A DNA stretch of 64,000 nt from Rhizophagus clarus (lineage: Eukaryota; Glomeromycota; Glomeromycetes; Glomerales; Glomeraceae), in the NCBI GenBank assembly GCA_015698045.1, contig BLAL01000012.1:186001-250000 (forward strand). The letters run 5' to 3'. Within the stretch, counting starts at the first letter, position 1. Every line of letters starts with the position of its first letter. Made by a program: the position numbers and the translations under genes. The notes beneath the pieces were generated by a model that saw only the letters and a program-made list of their open reading frames with translations, was not told where the DNA came from and ran no database searches. Positions 34,741 to 44,387 of the stretch are shown here, one piece after another.

Positions 34741-36156
34741 TTATGGACATAAAATTTTAAACTCATTTATCACTCCTTCACTAACATATTTTCTAGCAAT
34801 GGTTTTATGTTCTTCTGTGATATGAGTTTTATTTGTAATCCCGAAAAGAATTAAATTATGTTCCCTACAACTTTCAAGAAATTTTTCAAAAATCTCGATT
34901 GAAAACTTCCAATTTCCACTAAGTGTTAATTTAGTTAAAGATTTTGGTGAAAATTTGGCTAAATCATCTAATAATTCATCCCCTACTATAACATCATTTT
35001 CATAATATAAAGTATCAAGTTTTATTTTTACTAAATTCCTACAATTTAATAAGATAAGTTTAATAAGCTGAAATTCTTCGGGAGTAATACGAAAGGATAA
35101 ATTTTTAATCTTTGGGCAATTATCGGCAATTGATTTAATAAAAATTCCTACATGAACAGATTTAACACGTTTACTAGAAATGGAAATTTCCAAAAGATTT
35201 CCTTCTGTATTTTTAATTAACATTGCCAATTCTTTATGACAAACCAATCCTAAAACGTTAAGGAATTGAAGGTTTGGAAATTTTGAAACTTCTAAATATT
35301 GTAAGAATTTCTTCATCTCGATACTATTACCACCATAATATTCAAAATTATATATTAATAATCTCTCCAAACTGTAAAGTGATATTAATGGAATAATATT
35401 AATTGAATATAAACAAAGATTATTTATCGTTCCACCCTTTCTACCTATTGCTTCTCTTAATCCTTCACAAATTTTCTTTTTATTATGAGGATAAAGCGAC
35501 ACTATTTTTAAATTCTTTTGAGCATCAATTAAAGAAATTAATCCTGAATTATCTTGAGAACAATTATGAACTGTTAATTCATTTAAGTATATACAAAATT
35601 TCGCCATTTCATGAAGTGTGTTAGGTTCTATGCAATCAATCTTAATTGTTAATTTATTAATATTACTGAAGAATGTTAAAGCTCCCGGAAATGACGGTAA
35701 AGGTCGTGATGTATGTAATTCTAATTCTTTGATATTATTACATTCACTAACAAATAATTTGTAAATTTCTTGTTCTAAAAGATTTCTTTTATTATATTTC
35801 AATTTTTTATCATTGAAAAGCTTTCTTATAATTTTATCTATAGTTTCGGATTCAAAAAATTTACAAAAACTGATGTAATTAAATGTTAATGGTTTTGAAA
35901 TAATTGTTGAAGGTAAATTAATATTATTATCGGTTAAAATTTGTTTTGAAGTTGATGGTAGAGAAGAAATAATTATATTAAAAAGCTTTTTTTCCGATGT
36001 TTCATGGTATAAACACCATGAATGTTTTTCCCACAAAATAGGAACAATTAAAGAACACCATGTTTTATTAACTAAAAGGCATGGATATAAGGATACTCTA
36101 TCTGTTCGTAATTCTTTGAAAATAAGATTAAGACAATCAATATTTAATTCCGTCAT
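34741..36156 (-). CDS. F-box / leucine-rich-repeat protein 2 (471 aa, single exon)
   Basis: The F-box is at residues about 4-45 (DCLNLIFKELRTDR ... CLLVNKTWCSLIVPILWEKHSW). The remainder is LRR-like: LPSFPGALTFFSNINKLTI, GLISLIDAQKNLKIV, ISLYSLERLLIYN, FPNLQFLNVLGL, LLLNCRNLVKIKL, FSPKSLTKLTL. The predicted role is SCF ubiquitin-ligase substrate receptor. It is colinear with F-box proteins 1, 3 and 5 over the full length and is probably an old tandem/dispersed duplicate. The ATG is directly preceded (minus strand) by a T10-A10 tract, and TATAAATT lies about 40 nt upstream. No introns are needed. Confidence 0.9.
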   Translation of the reverse strand: MTELNIDCLNLIFKELRTDRVSLYPCLLVNKTWCSLIVPILWEKHSWCLYHETSEKKLFNIIISSLPSTSKQILTDNNINLPSTIISKPLTFNYISFCKFFESETIDKIIRKLFNDKKLKYNKRNLLEQEIYKLFVSECNNIKELELHTSRPLPSFPGALTFFSNINKLTIKIDCIEPNTLHEMAKFCIYLNELTVHNCSQDNSGLISLIDAQKNLKIVSLYPHNKKKICEGLREAIGRKGGTINNLCLYSINIIPLISLYSLERLLIYNFEYYGGNSIEMKKFLQYLEVSKFPNLQFLNVLGLVCHKELAMLIKNTEGNLLEISISSKRVKSVHVGIFIKSIADNCPKIKNLSFRITPEEFQLIKLILLNCRNLVKIKLDTLYYENDVIVGDELLDDLAKFSPKSLTKLTLSGNWKFSIEIFEKFLESCREHNLILFGITNKTHITEEHKTIARKYVSEGVINEFKILCP

Positions 36157-36195
36157 ATTTTTTTTTTAAAAAAAAAAAATAACGATGTTGAGACA

Positions 36196-36203
36196 AATTT
36201 ATA
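36196..36203 (-). promoter_or_regulatory. TATA-like element of F-box gene 2
   Basis: TATAAATT on the minus strand, 40-47 nt upstream of the ATG at 36156. The T(n)A(n) homopolymer pair (36158-36179) sits between it and the start. Confidence 0.4.
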
Positions 36204-36912
36204 CTTATGTAATTTCATAAATTTCCAAGTTTATTTTTTATTTTGACACGTAATAGTTTTGTTTAGCGTTACACGTTCCTTGATCCTATTGGGGAGCTGC
36301 CAATCGGTAATCGGTTGATAATACATCCGCTAGTTTAATTAAAAGAGATCTGCAAAATAGTAAACAAGTGATAATATGTGTAATAATATATATGACAGCT
36401 GATTTGTAAATCCCCAAAATGGTTAACAAAGAGCAAAAGTGCCAAGTATTGTAGTTAATCGGATTTAAATCCGATACAGGAATTTGTTGTGTGATATACT
36501 TACTGGTGATCCGGCAGAATTTCACTTTTTTGTGACCCACAACCTTTTTTTATCAGGTAAATAAGTGAGCATAGATTTTTGCGTAATCGAGTCGCTCATA
36601 TACTATATTGTCATATAAAGGAGAAAGCAACATCTGAACATTTTTTCCTGAACGACAAACTTCTCAGACGTTAATTTATGACTGAGTATGAGAAATTATG
36701 TTAAATCGGTTGATAAAGCCGATGATCCGCGAAAACTTTTGGTGACTCATTTTTCACAGAAATAATTTCTTATAAATACGAATCTGTAAAAATAAGTCTT
36801 TTAGAATACTTTTTCAACGTTCAAATAATATTTGTCATTAAGTATCACGAAATTTAACGATGGCTTCTGGTGCAAAATCCGGTATCTTATAATGCCTATC
36901 TTCTATTAAATA
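36204..36912. other. Divergent promoter region between F-box 2 and the small secreted-protein gene
   Basis: Overlapping non-coding open frames only (for example minus strand 36286-36540). No motif was recognised. Confidence 0.35.
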
Positions 36913-37265
36913 ATGGATCCGATTTTTGTATTAAAAAAAAATATATACTGTATATATAATTTATATATATCCGTACTCATTTTATTTGTAGTTTCTGAAC
37001 TTATTTCCGGAAAATGCAATCGTGTGAATCAATGTCGTGTTCTTAAAGAAAAATTAGGAAAATATTATGAATATTACGGAACCTTCAAGGTAATTTTATA
37101 AAAAACAAGAATTACTCAATTTATTATAATTTTACCATAAATACCTAATTTTTTGAAATTATAAAGGATAAGCTTGTAACTTTTATGAAAAAAAATACTG
37201 GTAGACAAAATACTACTGTCCAGGATGAAAGCAGGAAAACTACCAATGTCACTTCTTCAAAGTGA
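36913..37265 (+). CDS. Small secreted-protein candidate, two exons (91 aa)
   Basis: Exon 1 (36913-37089) and exon 2 (37167-37265) join in phase 0 across a 77-nt intron (AAG/GTAATT ... ATAAAG/GAT). The product starts MDPIFVLKKNIYCIYNLY, followed by a hydrophobic stretch (ISVLILFVVSELIS) ending near residue 32, and then a hydrophilic mature part with Cys35 and Cys41 and a Lys/Thr/Asn-rich tail ending VTSSK. This fits a signal peptide or signal anchor plus a short, basic, low-complexity mature protein of about 58 residues, the profile of secreted effectors in symbiotic fungi. No family is recognised. Splice sites were chosen because exon 2 extends the frame by 32 sense codons to TGA; unspliced, the frame stops at once. 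Confidence 0.55.
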
Positions 37266-38116
37266 TTAATCATATAATTAGCGAAATCTATTAAATTTTG
37301 TTTGTCAAAGAAAGAAAAAGAAATATATTAAATAAAAAGTCAGTCATAACAGATAATTTATATTATTTATCGTATCAGTTGCGTACGATAAATTACTATT
37401 AATTTGCGCACTGCGTTCAACGTGTCATGTGATAATTGATCAGATGGCACAGGTTGGAAAATTTTCTCAATAAAAAAATAATTAATTTTTCTTAGTAAGC
37501 AAAAAACAAAAAGAAATTAATATTATATTATAATAGTTAAGAAACTTCTTATTTATTTATTTTATTCCTTTTTATGTTTAAATCATAAGGCATGTTATTA
37601 TATAGTTTCGAGAGGGTTTTTCTTAAATTACTTTTTAGTGATCGTCTCACTTTATTAAAGACCTTAAATAGCCAATATAAAAACTTAAGATCTTGCGAAA
37701 TATTTTATGATGTCAGTGTAATCTCAAATCATAAACGCCATAAACATGTCCTAAACAAATGATTTTATATTCTTTTGAACCTGTTCTAAACTTTTGATAT
37801 TAGTATTTCTTCCACGTGTAGTGATCATTAAGTTAAAAATTGGAAATAATTACATTAGACGCATTTATTTATTCGGTAGCAAGCGATTCAATTCATGCGA
37901 TTTTTATTTCTTGTTCTCCCCCTTTCAAATGAATACATACTGTACACATCAAGTTAATAAACATTTGTCACACATTGTCACAGGAATTTTATTCCTTTAA
38001 AAAATTTTTAATTTTATTTCTGATATTGATTGTATCATTATATCACAATCTACATCGACTGATGTATATACGATGATCATGTGATTTATAAAGAAATGTA
38101 CTCATACAACACCCAA
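37266..38116. other. Intergenic spacer
   Basis: AT-rich, no gene or repeat supported. Confidence 0.4.
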
Positions 38117-39814
38117 CTACCAAACTCCATCTGAATCCGTTATTACTCCTTCAAAAACATACCGACTAACGGTCAATCTATGCCTATCTGTAACATTACC
38201 TGTATGGTGATCAATGATTTCAAAGTGATTTAATGTTCGTTCTCGAAAACTTTCAAGAAAACTTTCAAGAGCATTTATCGAATAATTCCAATTTCCACTT
38301 ATTGATATATCAACTAATGATTCCGGAGCAAATCTAGATATAATATCTAATAACATATCCCCATTATTACTCTCAGAAAACTTAAAACTATCTAATACTA
38401 TAGAAGATATATTTGTACAATTGAGTAATAATGATTTTACATGAACAAAATCATTTGGCTCTATGCATGTTGATAATTTTTCAATTTTTGGACAATATTT
38501 AGCAATTGCTTTAATTAACATTCCAGTATCTTCAGCAGTTTTATATGCAAGATCAACAGAAACTTTTATGATATTTCCTCTCGTCTTTTCGATCAACATT
38601 GACAATTCTTTGAAACATGTCAATTCTTTTGTATGAAGAACTTGAAGATTTGGAAATTCTGAAACTGTGAGATGTTGTTGGAATTTTTTAAATTTGTCTG
38701 CATCGGTTTCATCAGCACAATAATTACCAATCTTTAGATTAATGAGTGACGTTAAAAGAGAAGGCAACATTATACTAAATGAGCATAAACGAAGATTAGT
38801 TATCGTATCGCCTTTTCTTTCTAATGCTTTGATTAATTCTTTACAATCATTTCTGTTATTATTAGGATAAATTGATACTTCTTTTAAATTTTCTTGTGCG
38901 TCAATTAAAGAAATTAACCCATAATTTTCTTGAGAATATTCGTATATGGTTAATATTTTTAAGCATTTGCAAATTTTTGCCATCTCATAAAGAGCCTCGG
39001 AAGATACAGGATCTGCCCTAATACTTAAACTATGAAGTCGAGGAAAGCATGTTGAAGCCCCAGGAAACAATGTTAAAGGTTGTGGTTCTTCCCATGATAA
39101 TTCTTCGATATTTTTACATTGACTAACAAATAATTTGTAAATTTCTTGTCTCAAAAGATTTTTTTCTAAAAGATTTCTTTCTACACATGTTTCCGTATCA
39201 ATTTCATCATCTGTTCCTATGTTAATCTCTTCATTTATTTCCGTGTTAATTTCTTCATCTATTCCCGTATTAAACTCTTCATTTATTATCGTGTTAATTT
39301 CTTCATTTATTTCCGTGTTAATTTCTTCATCTATTCCCGTATTAAACTCTTCATTTATTATCGTGTTAATTCCTTCATATATTTCCGTATTAATTCCTCT
39401 GTATATTCTTGGATAAATTTTTTCGTATGTTTTCGGTATATATATTTCCGAATTAAAATATTCTTCATCGTCAAATACCATCCAGATTATTCTTTCAATA
39501 ATCTCAAAATCTATAAATTTACAAAAACTAATATAATTAAAAAATGGTGATTTTAAAAGAACTTTTAAAGGTAACTTGACGTTATTATCAGATAAAAGTT
39601 TTTTTGAGGAGGTTGGTAGACAACTAAGTATTGTGTTTATAAGATTTTTTTCTGATTCAATACGATGAAAATGCCAAGAACATCTTTTCCATAACATGGG
39701 AGCTATTAAGTGGAACCATTCTTTATTAACTAGAAGGCAAGAACGTAAAGATTTTCTATCCGTTCGTAATAGATCAAAAATAATTCTAAGACAGTCTGAA
39801 TTAAAATTTGTCAT
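38117..39814 (-). CDS. F-box / LRR protein 3 with an internal 8-residue repeat expansion (565 aa)
   Basis: The F-box is at residues about 5-45 (DCLRIIFDLLRTDR ... SCLLVNKEWFHLIAPMLW). LRR-like blocks follow as in its paralogues (FPGASTCFPRLHSLSI, GLISLIDAQENLKEV, LLLNCTNISSIVL, WNYSINALESFLES). It is about 85-95 residues longer than F-box 1, 2 and 5 because of an insertion at residues about 130-209, between the helix that ends IIWMVFDD and the conserved LLRQEIYKLFVSQC. The insert consists of nine 8-residue units of the type EEINTEIN. Otherwise it is colinear and uninterrupted. The predicted role is SCF substrate receptor; the acidic insert would form an exposed loop or helix. TATAAAAA lies 73-80 nt upstream, and a T/A homopolymer pair lies between it and the ATG. 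Confidence 0.9.
   Translation of the reverse strand: MTNFNSDCLRIIFDLLRTDRKSLRSCLLVNKEWFHLIAPMLWKRCSWHFHRIESEKNLINTILSCLPTSSKKLLSDNNVKLPLKVLLKSPFFNYISFCKFIDFEIIERIIWMVFDDEEYFNSEIYIPKTYEKIYPRIYRGINTEIYEGINTIINEEFNTGIDEEINTEINEEINTIINEEFNTGIDEEINTEINEEINIGTDDEIDTETCVERNLLEKNLLRQEIYKLFVSQCKNIEELSWEEPQPLTLFPGASTCFPRLHSLSIRADPVSSEALYEMAKICKCLKILTIYEYSQENYGLISLIDAQENLKEVSIYPNNNRNDCKELIKALERKGDTITNLRLCSFSIMLPSLLTSLINLKIGNYCADETDADKFKKFQQHLTVSEFPNLQVLHTKELTCFKELSMLIEKTRGNIIKVSVDLAYKTAEDTGMLIKAIAKYCPKIEKLSTCIEPNDFVHVKSLLLNCTNISSIVLDSFKFSESNNGDMLLDIISRFAPESLVDISISGNWNYSINALESFLESFRERTLNHFEIIDHHTGNVTDRHRLTVSRYVFEGVITDSDGVW
39188..39403 (-). repeat. In-frame 24-bp tandem repeat, nine units, in F-box gene 3
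   Basis: Residues 138-209 read as units YRGINTEI, YEGINTII, NEEFNTGI, DEEINTEI, NEEINTII, NEEFNTGI, DEEINTEI, NEEINIGT and DDEIDTET. A 72-bp superunit (three units) is duplicated nearly perfectly, so the latest expansion is recent. The frame is kept throughout. The mirror frame on the plus strand (39219-39416) is an artefact of the repeat. Confidence 0.95.
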
Positions 39815-39886
39815 TTTCTTTCAAAACTAGAGGTGAAAAAAAAAAAGAATTTTTTTTTTTTTTTTAAAAAAAAAAAAAGGTTTCAC

Positions 39887-39894
39887 TTTTTATA
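39887..39894 (-). promoter_or_regulatory. TATA-like element of F-box gene 3
   Basis: TATAAAAA on the minus strand, 73-80 nt upstream of the ATG at 39814. The T(n)A(n) tract (39850-39878) lies between them. Confidence 0.4.
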
Positions 39895-40239
39895 TTGTAT
39901 ACCACCAAATATGTCGTACAAAATCCACAAGGTTTACATGTTATTTCAATATTTATGGAAACAAAAGACTTTTTGACGATCTTTGATGATCGTTTACAAA
40001 AACATCATATAATCCCAGGCCTAATATATTAATATAGTAAAATAAAAGCTTATTCTTTTCTAATAATAGTTTTAATATTTAAATAATTATTTATGGTATT
40101 TAATTGTAATTCCAAATTCGAATTTTTTTGATTCAAATAATTGACTTTTATTACTTATATTGTGATGTAAAAAAAATAATTTTTCACGACTCACGAATTG
40201 TCATCCTTAACCAAATCTCATAATGATCAGAATGATCAA

Positions 40240-40577
40240 AGCTTTATGTGGCTCAGCTTATTTAAAATTGGTTTGTTTCAAGCTAGTTTCGGGCCAAGCC
40301 AAGCTAAGCTTAATAATGCATGGCTTGAACCGAGCCGATCTCAGTAAATTTTTTTAAGCTAAGCCGGCTCAAAATCTGCAATCAAAATGCATTGTTCCAA
40401 TAACTATCACCTTGTTAAGCAATTCTAATAAACTATAATTTGTAATTTTCGTCTATTAAAATCAAGATACTTCTCAATTTACTTATAATAATCTCCCTTA
40501 AAAATCGTTTTTTTTCAAACACAGATCGACCGAGCAATTTAACGGACGTTTTTAAAATCGATTTTTTTTTTTTTTAA

Positions 40578-40616
<39 letters not shown>

Positions 40617-40860
40617 ATATATTTACAATCATTTCATGAAGAATTTTTTTTTTTTTTAAAAAAAAAAAAATCGTTTCGAAATAAAAATTTTGAATTTTAT
40701 TTTTTTATAACAAAAAATAACGATTTAATGAAATTTATCCATCCGGTTGGTAAAATTCGGATAGCACGTATTGCGAGCTGCGGTTTGGGCTCAGCTTGTC
40801 GAGTTGGCTTGCAAGCGAGATTGAGCCGGCTAGGCTCATAAGAGGCTTTATCCTTATAGT
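40240..40860. repeat. Possible inverted-repeat element around a homopolymer core
   Basis: Two GC-richer segments rich in GAGCC/AAGCC words lie at 40248-40390 and 40765-40855. The inner part of the first (AAGCTAAGCCGGCTCAAAATC) resembles the reverse complement of part of the second (GATTGAGCCGGCTAGGCTC). Between them are T(n)A(n) runs, including an A-run of more than 30 (about 40580-40612). It may be a decayed inverted-repeat transposon or low-complexity sequence. Confidence 0.3.
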
Positions 40861-41622
40861 TGATTTAATAATGTACGGAACACATCCACTTTTATTTACA
40901 TTTATTGGCAAAACTCGGTAAAACTCGGAATAAGATAAAAATTATATCATTAGATACGGTGCACTTATCCGAGTATAGCGGTATAGTCTTTATTTCATTT
41001 TGATCTCTACCGAGTTACTCTCGACAAGAAATGTGTCCCATACATTATGAAATCAGCTGTAACATCTATCCTTTTTTATTAATTCGTTTATTATTTAATT
41101 ACCGGTACAGAAATTTTCGAAAATGGTGACATTAAGAAATCTTCTAATTATTTATTATTTTAATTGAATCGGTAATGATTTCCTAAATTAATTTACCTTT
41201 GACTTGTATTAAACAATTACTAATCGCTAGTAAAGTAAATCTTTATAATTTACAAAGGATTCGTACCACTGATATCCATATTCTTTTGGCTTTAAAAACT
41301 TTTTGCGTTTTACAGAACACTCCATAAGTTGCAAAAACTCCGGTAAAATTTGGTATAAAATTTACTAAATTAATTTATTTTATAGGACATGCTGCTTTTG
41401 CGACGTTTTGATTATTCATTGGTAATCGGTTGTTCTAAATATAAAATGAATTAAGATATATAATAAACTTAATCCTTCAGTAAATTAACATTTAATAATA
41501 ATTGCGTATTAAAAAATAACTTTATTGAATTATTTTACTCTGAAGTAGGTAAATTACGTTTATTTCAAATTTGAAGTCTAAGTCAATAAGGTAATCAAAT
41601 AGAGCAAAATGAAATAAATATA
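40861..41622. other. Intergenic DNA
   Basis: No gene seen. Confidence 0.4.
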
Positions 41623-41776
41623 CAGTTCACCATAACGAATTTTTATTTAGTATTTACCTTATTATAACGAAAATTTTTTATATTTATAATAAAATGACCC
41701 TCAGTATAACAAATTCTCTCACTATAACGAATTTTAATCTCCAGCCCGTGGGATTCACTATAGTGAGGGTGAACTG
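41623..41776. mobile_element. pogo/Tc1-mariner-like MITE (154 bp)
   Basis: The element begins CAGTTCACC and ends GGTGAACTG, with TA on each side (41621-41622 and 41777-41778), the target-site duplication of Tc1/mariner-pogo transposons. Subterminal repeats TATAACGAA(T/A) recur in both halves: ATAACGAAT near 41632, TATAACGAAAA near 41655, and CACTATAACGAAT near 41724. CACTATAGTGAGGG sits just inside the right end. There is no coding capacity; it would be mobilised by a related transposase elsewhere in the genome. Confidence 0.8.
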
Positions 41777-41778
41777 TA

Positions 41779-44252
41779 TAATTTTCTAAATTGTTTATTA
41801 ATTACCTCAATAAATAAATAAACTTGACGTGAATTAAGAAAAAACATCGTCATTTAACCGATTCGACGTCGGTCAAATTTTCCTAGGTATATGATCGATC
41901 GGTCATTGATCGGGTCAATCAAGTCATCGATCACGGAATGATCAAAATTTATTAAATTGAATTAAATGATTGAAATGGTGTGTAAAGTGTAAACGTCATC
42001 TTTGGCCTGGAAGGTAAGGAGAAATGATTTTTCTTCATTAGTTTCTCTGATCAAATTTTTGAGAATAATTAAATTCTTTAATCAACATCAAGAATTTATA
42101 TGCCAACTGTAAATAATTTCTAAAAAAAAAAAAAAAAAAAAAACAAAATTTGTTGATTTATTTTCATTTTTTATTTTTGCAACAGAACGGAGTTCATACA
42201 ATTTACTTGTAAATTTTTATGAAATATAAATTGAGTAAAATAAAAAACTGTAATAATGTCGCCATGAAGACAATTGTCCACCGAAAAAAAATCGAAAAAA
42301 ATTTTAAATCTTGCTACGCGCGTGAAAAATAATGATTAGAAGTACATTATACAAAGTTTAATTAAAAAAAGAAATATAATACTGAACTATTCTAAGATCC
42401 ATCTCACACAAATGATGTAATAGCTATCGTTATATAATACGAGATAGTGTATGAATATATGTAGTATAAAAATATCACATATTTTCAGATTAAAAAATCT
42501 CTTTTTTTTTTTTTTTTTTTTTTTTACAATAACTGTTTCCTTAAGCATAAGATTAATGTTAATGATTTCGTGACCAAATATAATAGTAAAAGCTTGGTGT
42601 CTAAAAACCTGTGCAATGTATCTAACTTAAAACCATATTTTGGCATCAACCTATAAACCATATATTGAATTTCATGGTTAACGATCGTCAGGCATTTTTA
42701 TATCATTAAGCTTGAAGCTTACGCTTAAACTTAACCCTACAGATTGTGGGCTATTGTATATATTATTATTTAAAAAATAACGAAAAAAGTGATAATAAAA
42801 AGTGATGAAAAATACGATATAGTAAAAAAAAAAAAAATGATGAAAATGGTGATTAAAACGATAGTCCAAAAATCGATTCATAATTACTATGATTATTATG
42901 ATAGATAAAGTATTACTGCGAAATTATCATTATAGAAAAAAATTTTTAAAAAAAAAGAATACTGCAAGATTTTGTTTTTTTTTTATTTTTTTTTTTTTTA
43001 TTTATTTTTTTAAAAAATGGTCATTTGAATTAGATTGATTCTTATCATAATATTTTTTTTTACCAAAAAATATTTTTACCATTATTTATCCTTATCTGTT
43101 ATGTAAAAAAGTAAACATTTTTTGAATTGAATTGAATTGAAAAAAAAAGATAAATATCCCGTCAATATGTGGTTGAAATATTTATCGGTTTTCAAAAAAG
43201 GAAACCGAAACCGGGCGAAAACTAGACAAGAAATGGACGAAAACCGGATGAATATTGATGTTCGAATATTTAATCACAAATAAATAACTTCAACCATTTT
43301 GAAAACGGCGATAATAAGCACGCGAAAAAAAAAAATTAGAATAAAAAAATATAAAAATCTAATTGTTTACTGGTTTACTAATGGGGTGTGGCAATTATTT
43401 GTCACTGACCACGTGATTACGGCAACACGCAGTTTATATTTATCTCAGCGACAGTTTTTTTGAGTAGCCTGATCTCTATTTGTCACTGATAAACAATCAC
43501 TCCCTACCAAAAACCGCTCCCACAAAACGGAAGTGCAACTTTTTTATTATGGAAAAAAAATTACGTCCTTAAATAATTAATGGCATCCATATACAAATTC
43601 TTTATTTTATAAAGAAAATACTATCTAAAGAACGAAGACTTAAAAACTATGTATGATTCTACCAAGGGGTTATTCGATTTGCTTACTTCTTTACGTAAGC
43701 CATGAAGCATTGCTGAGAAATTTAATATTAATTATAGATCTTATTTAAAGTAGGGTGTAATGATATTAGGAAGCCCTATAAAAAAACTGGATACGTTTTT
43801 AATAAGATTTTTGTACGATTTTTTCCTTAGAAATAACGTATTATAATAGTCCGTTGAAAAGATACAGTACATGCAAATTCCGTATCACTATAAATATGGT
43901 TTATATACGGAATTTGTACAGAATTTGTACGGAATTAATCAGTGATTTATCCCGAAATTTATATTATTACTACTAAATTTACTGTTTATATTACAATTTG
44001 TTACTAAACTGTATTTACATAAATTTAATTATCAAAAAATAAAGAAATGAAAAAAACAAAATACAAATATACTATGAAATTCATGTTTTCTAGGCTCTTT
44101 AAAGGAGATTTACATTAATAATGATATGTCATAAATGTCATAATATAAGAATCTTTATAAATATAAATAATAAACAGCCATTACTTTCACCTAGTAAGTC
44201 TCTATTATATCAGCAATTAAAAACTATACTAGTTAAGTCACTTTTTAAGTAT
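41779..44252. other. Long non-coding stretch
   Basis: Homopolymer-rich (T and A runs at 42122-42142, 42501-42524 and 42970-43000) and a short GAATT/GAATTGAA repeat near 43126-43141. No supportable gene on either strand. Confidence 0.4.
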
Positions 44253-44387
44253 TTAGTATTCATTATTATCAATTTCTGAAATCTTCTCAAATAATTGGTT
44301 TGGTTTTTCTTTTACGTTAGAAGTTCTACAAGATTGATTAGATTGTTCACATCGCAAAGAAGCTTTATGACAACATATATTACAAGT
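44253..44387 (-). pseudogene. Short Cys-rich coding fragment
   Basis: A minus-strand open frame after TAA reads TCNICCHKASLRCEQSNQSC followed by RTSNVKEKPNQLFEKISE and ends in TAA. Five cysteines in about 20 residues (CxxCC ... C ... C) suggest a metal-binding knuckle from a larger protein. There is no start codon and no obvious splice partner. Confidence 0.25.

Noticed and set aside
36286..36540. 84-codon minus-strand ORF upstream of F-box 2
   Set aside because: No motif, no splice support and unnatural composition. It lies in the promoter region of two divergent genes.
39219..39416. Plus-strand Ser/Ile-rich repeat protein
   Set aside because: Mirror frame of the in-frame repeat within F-box gene 3.
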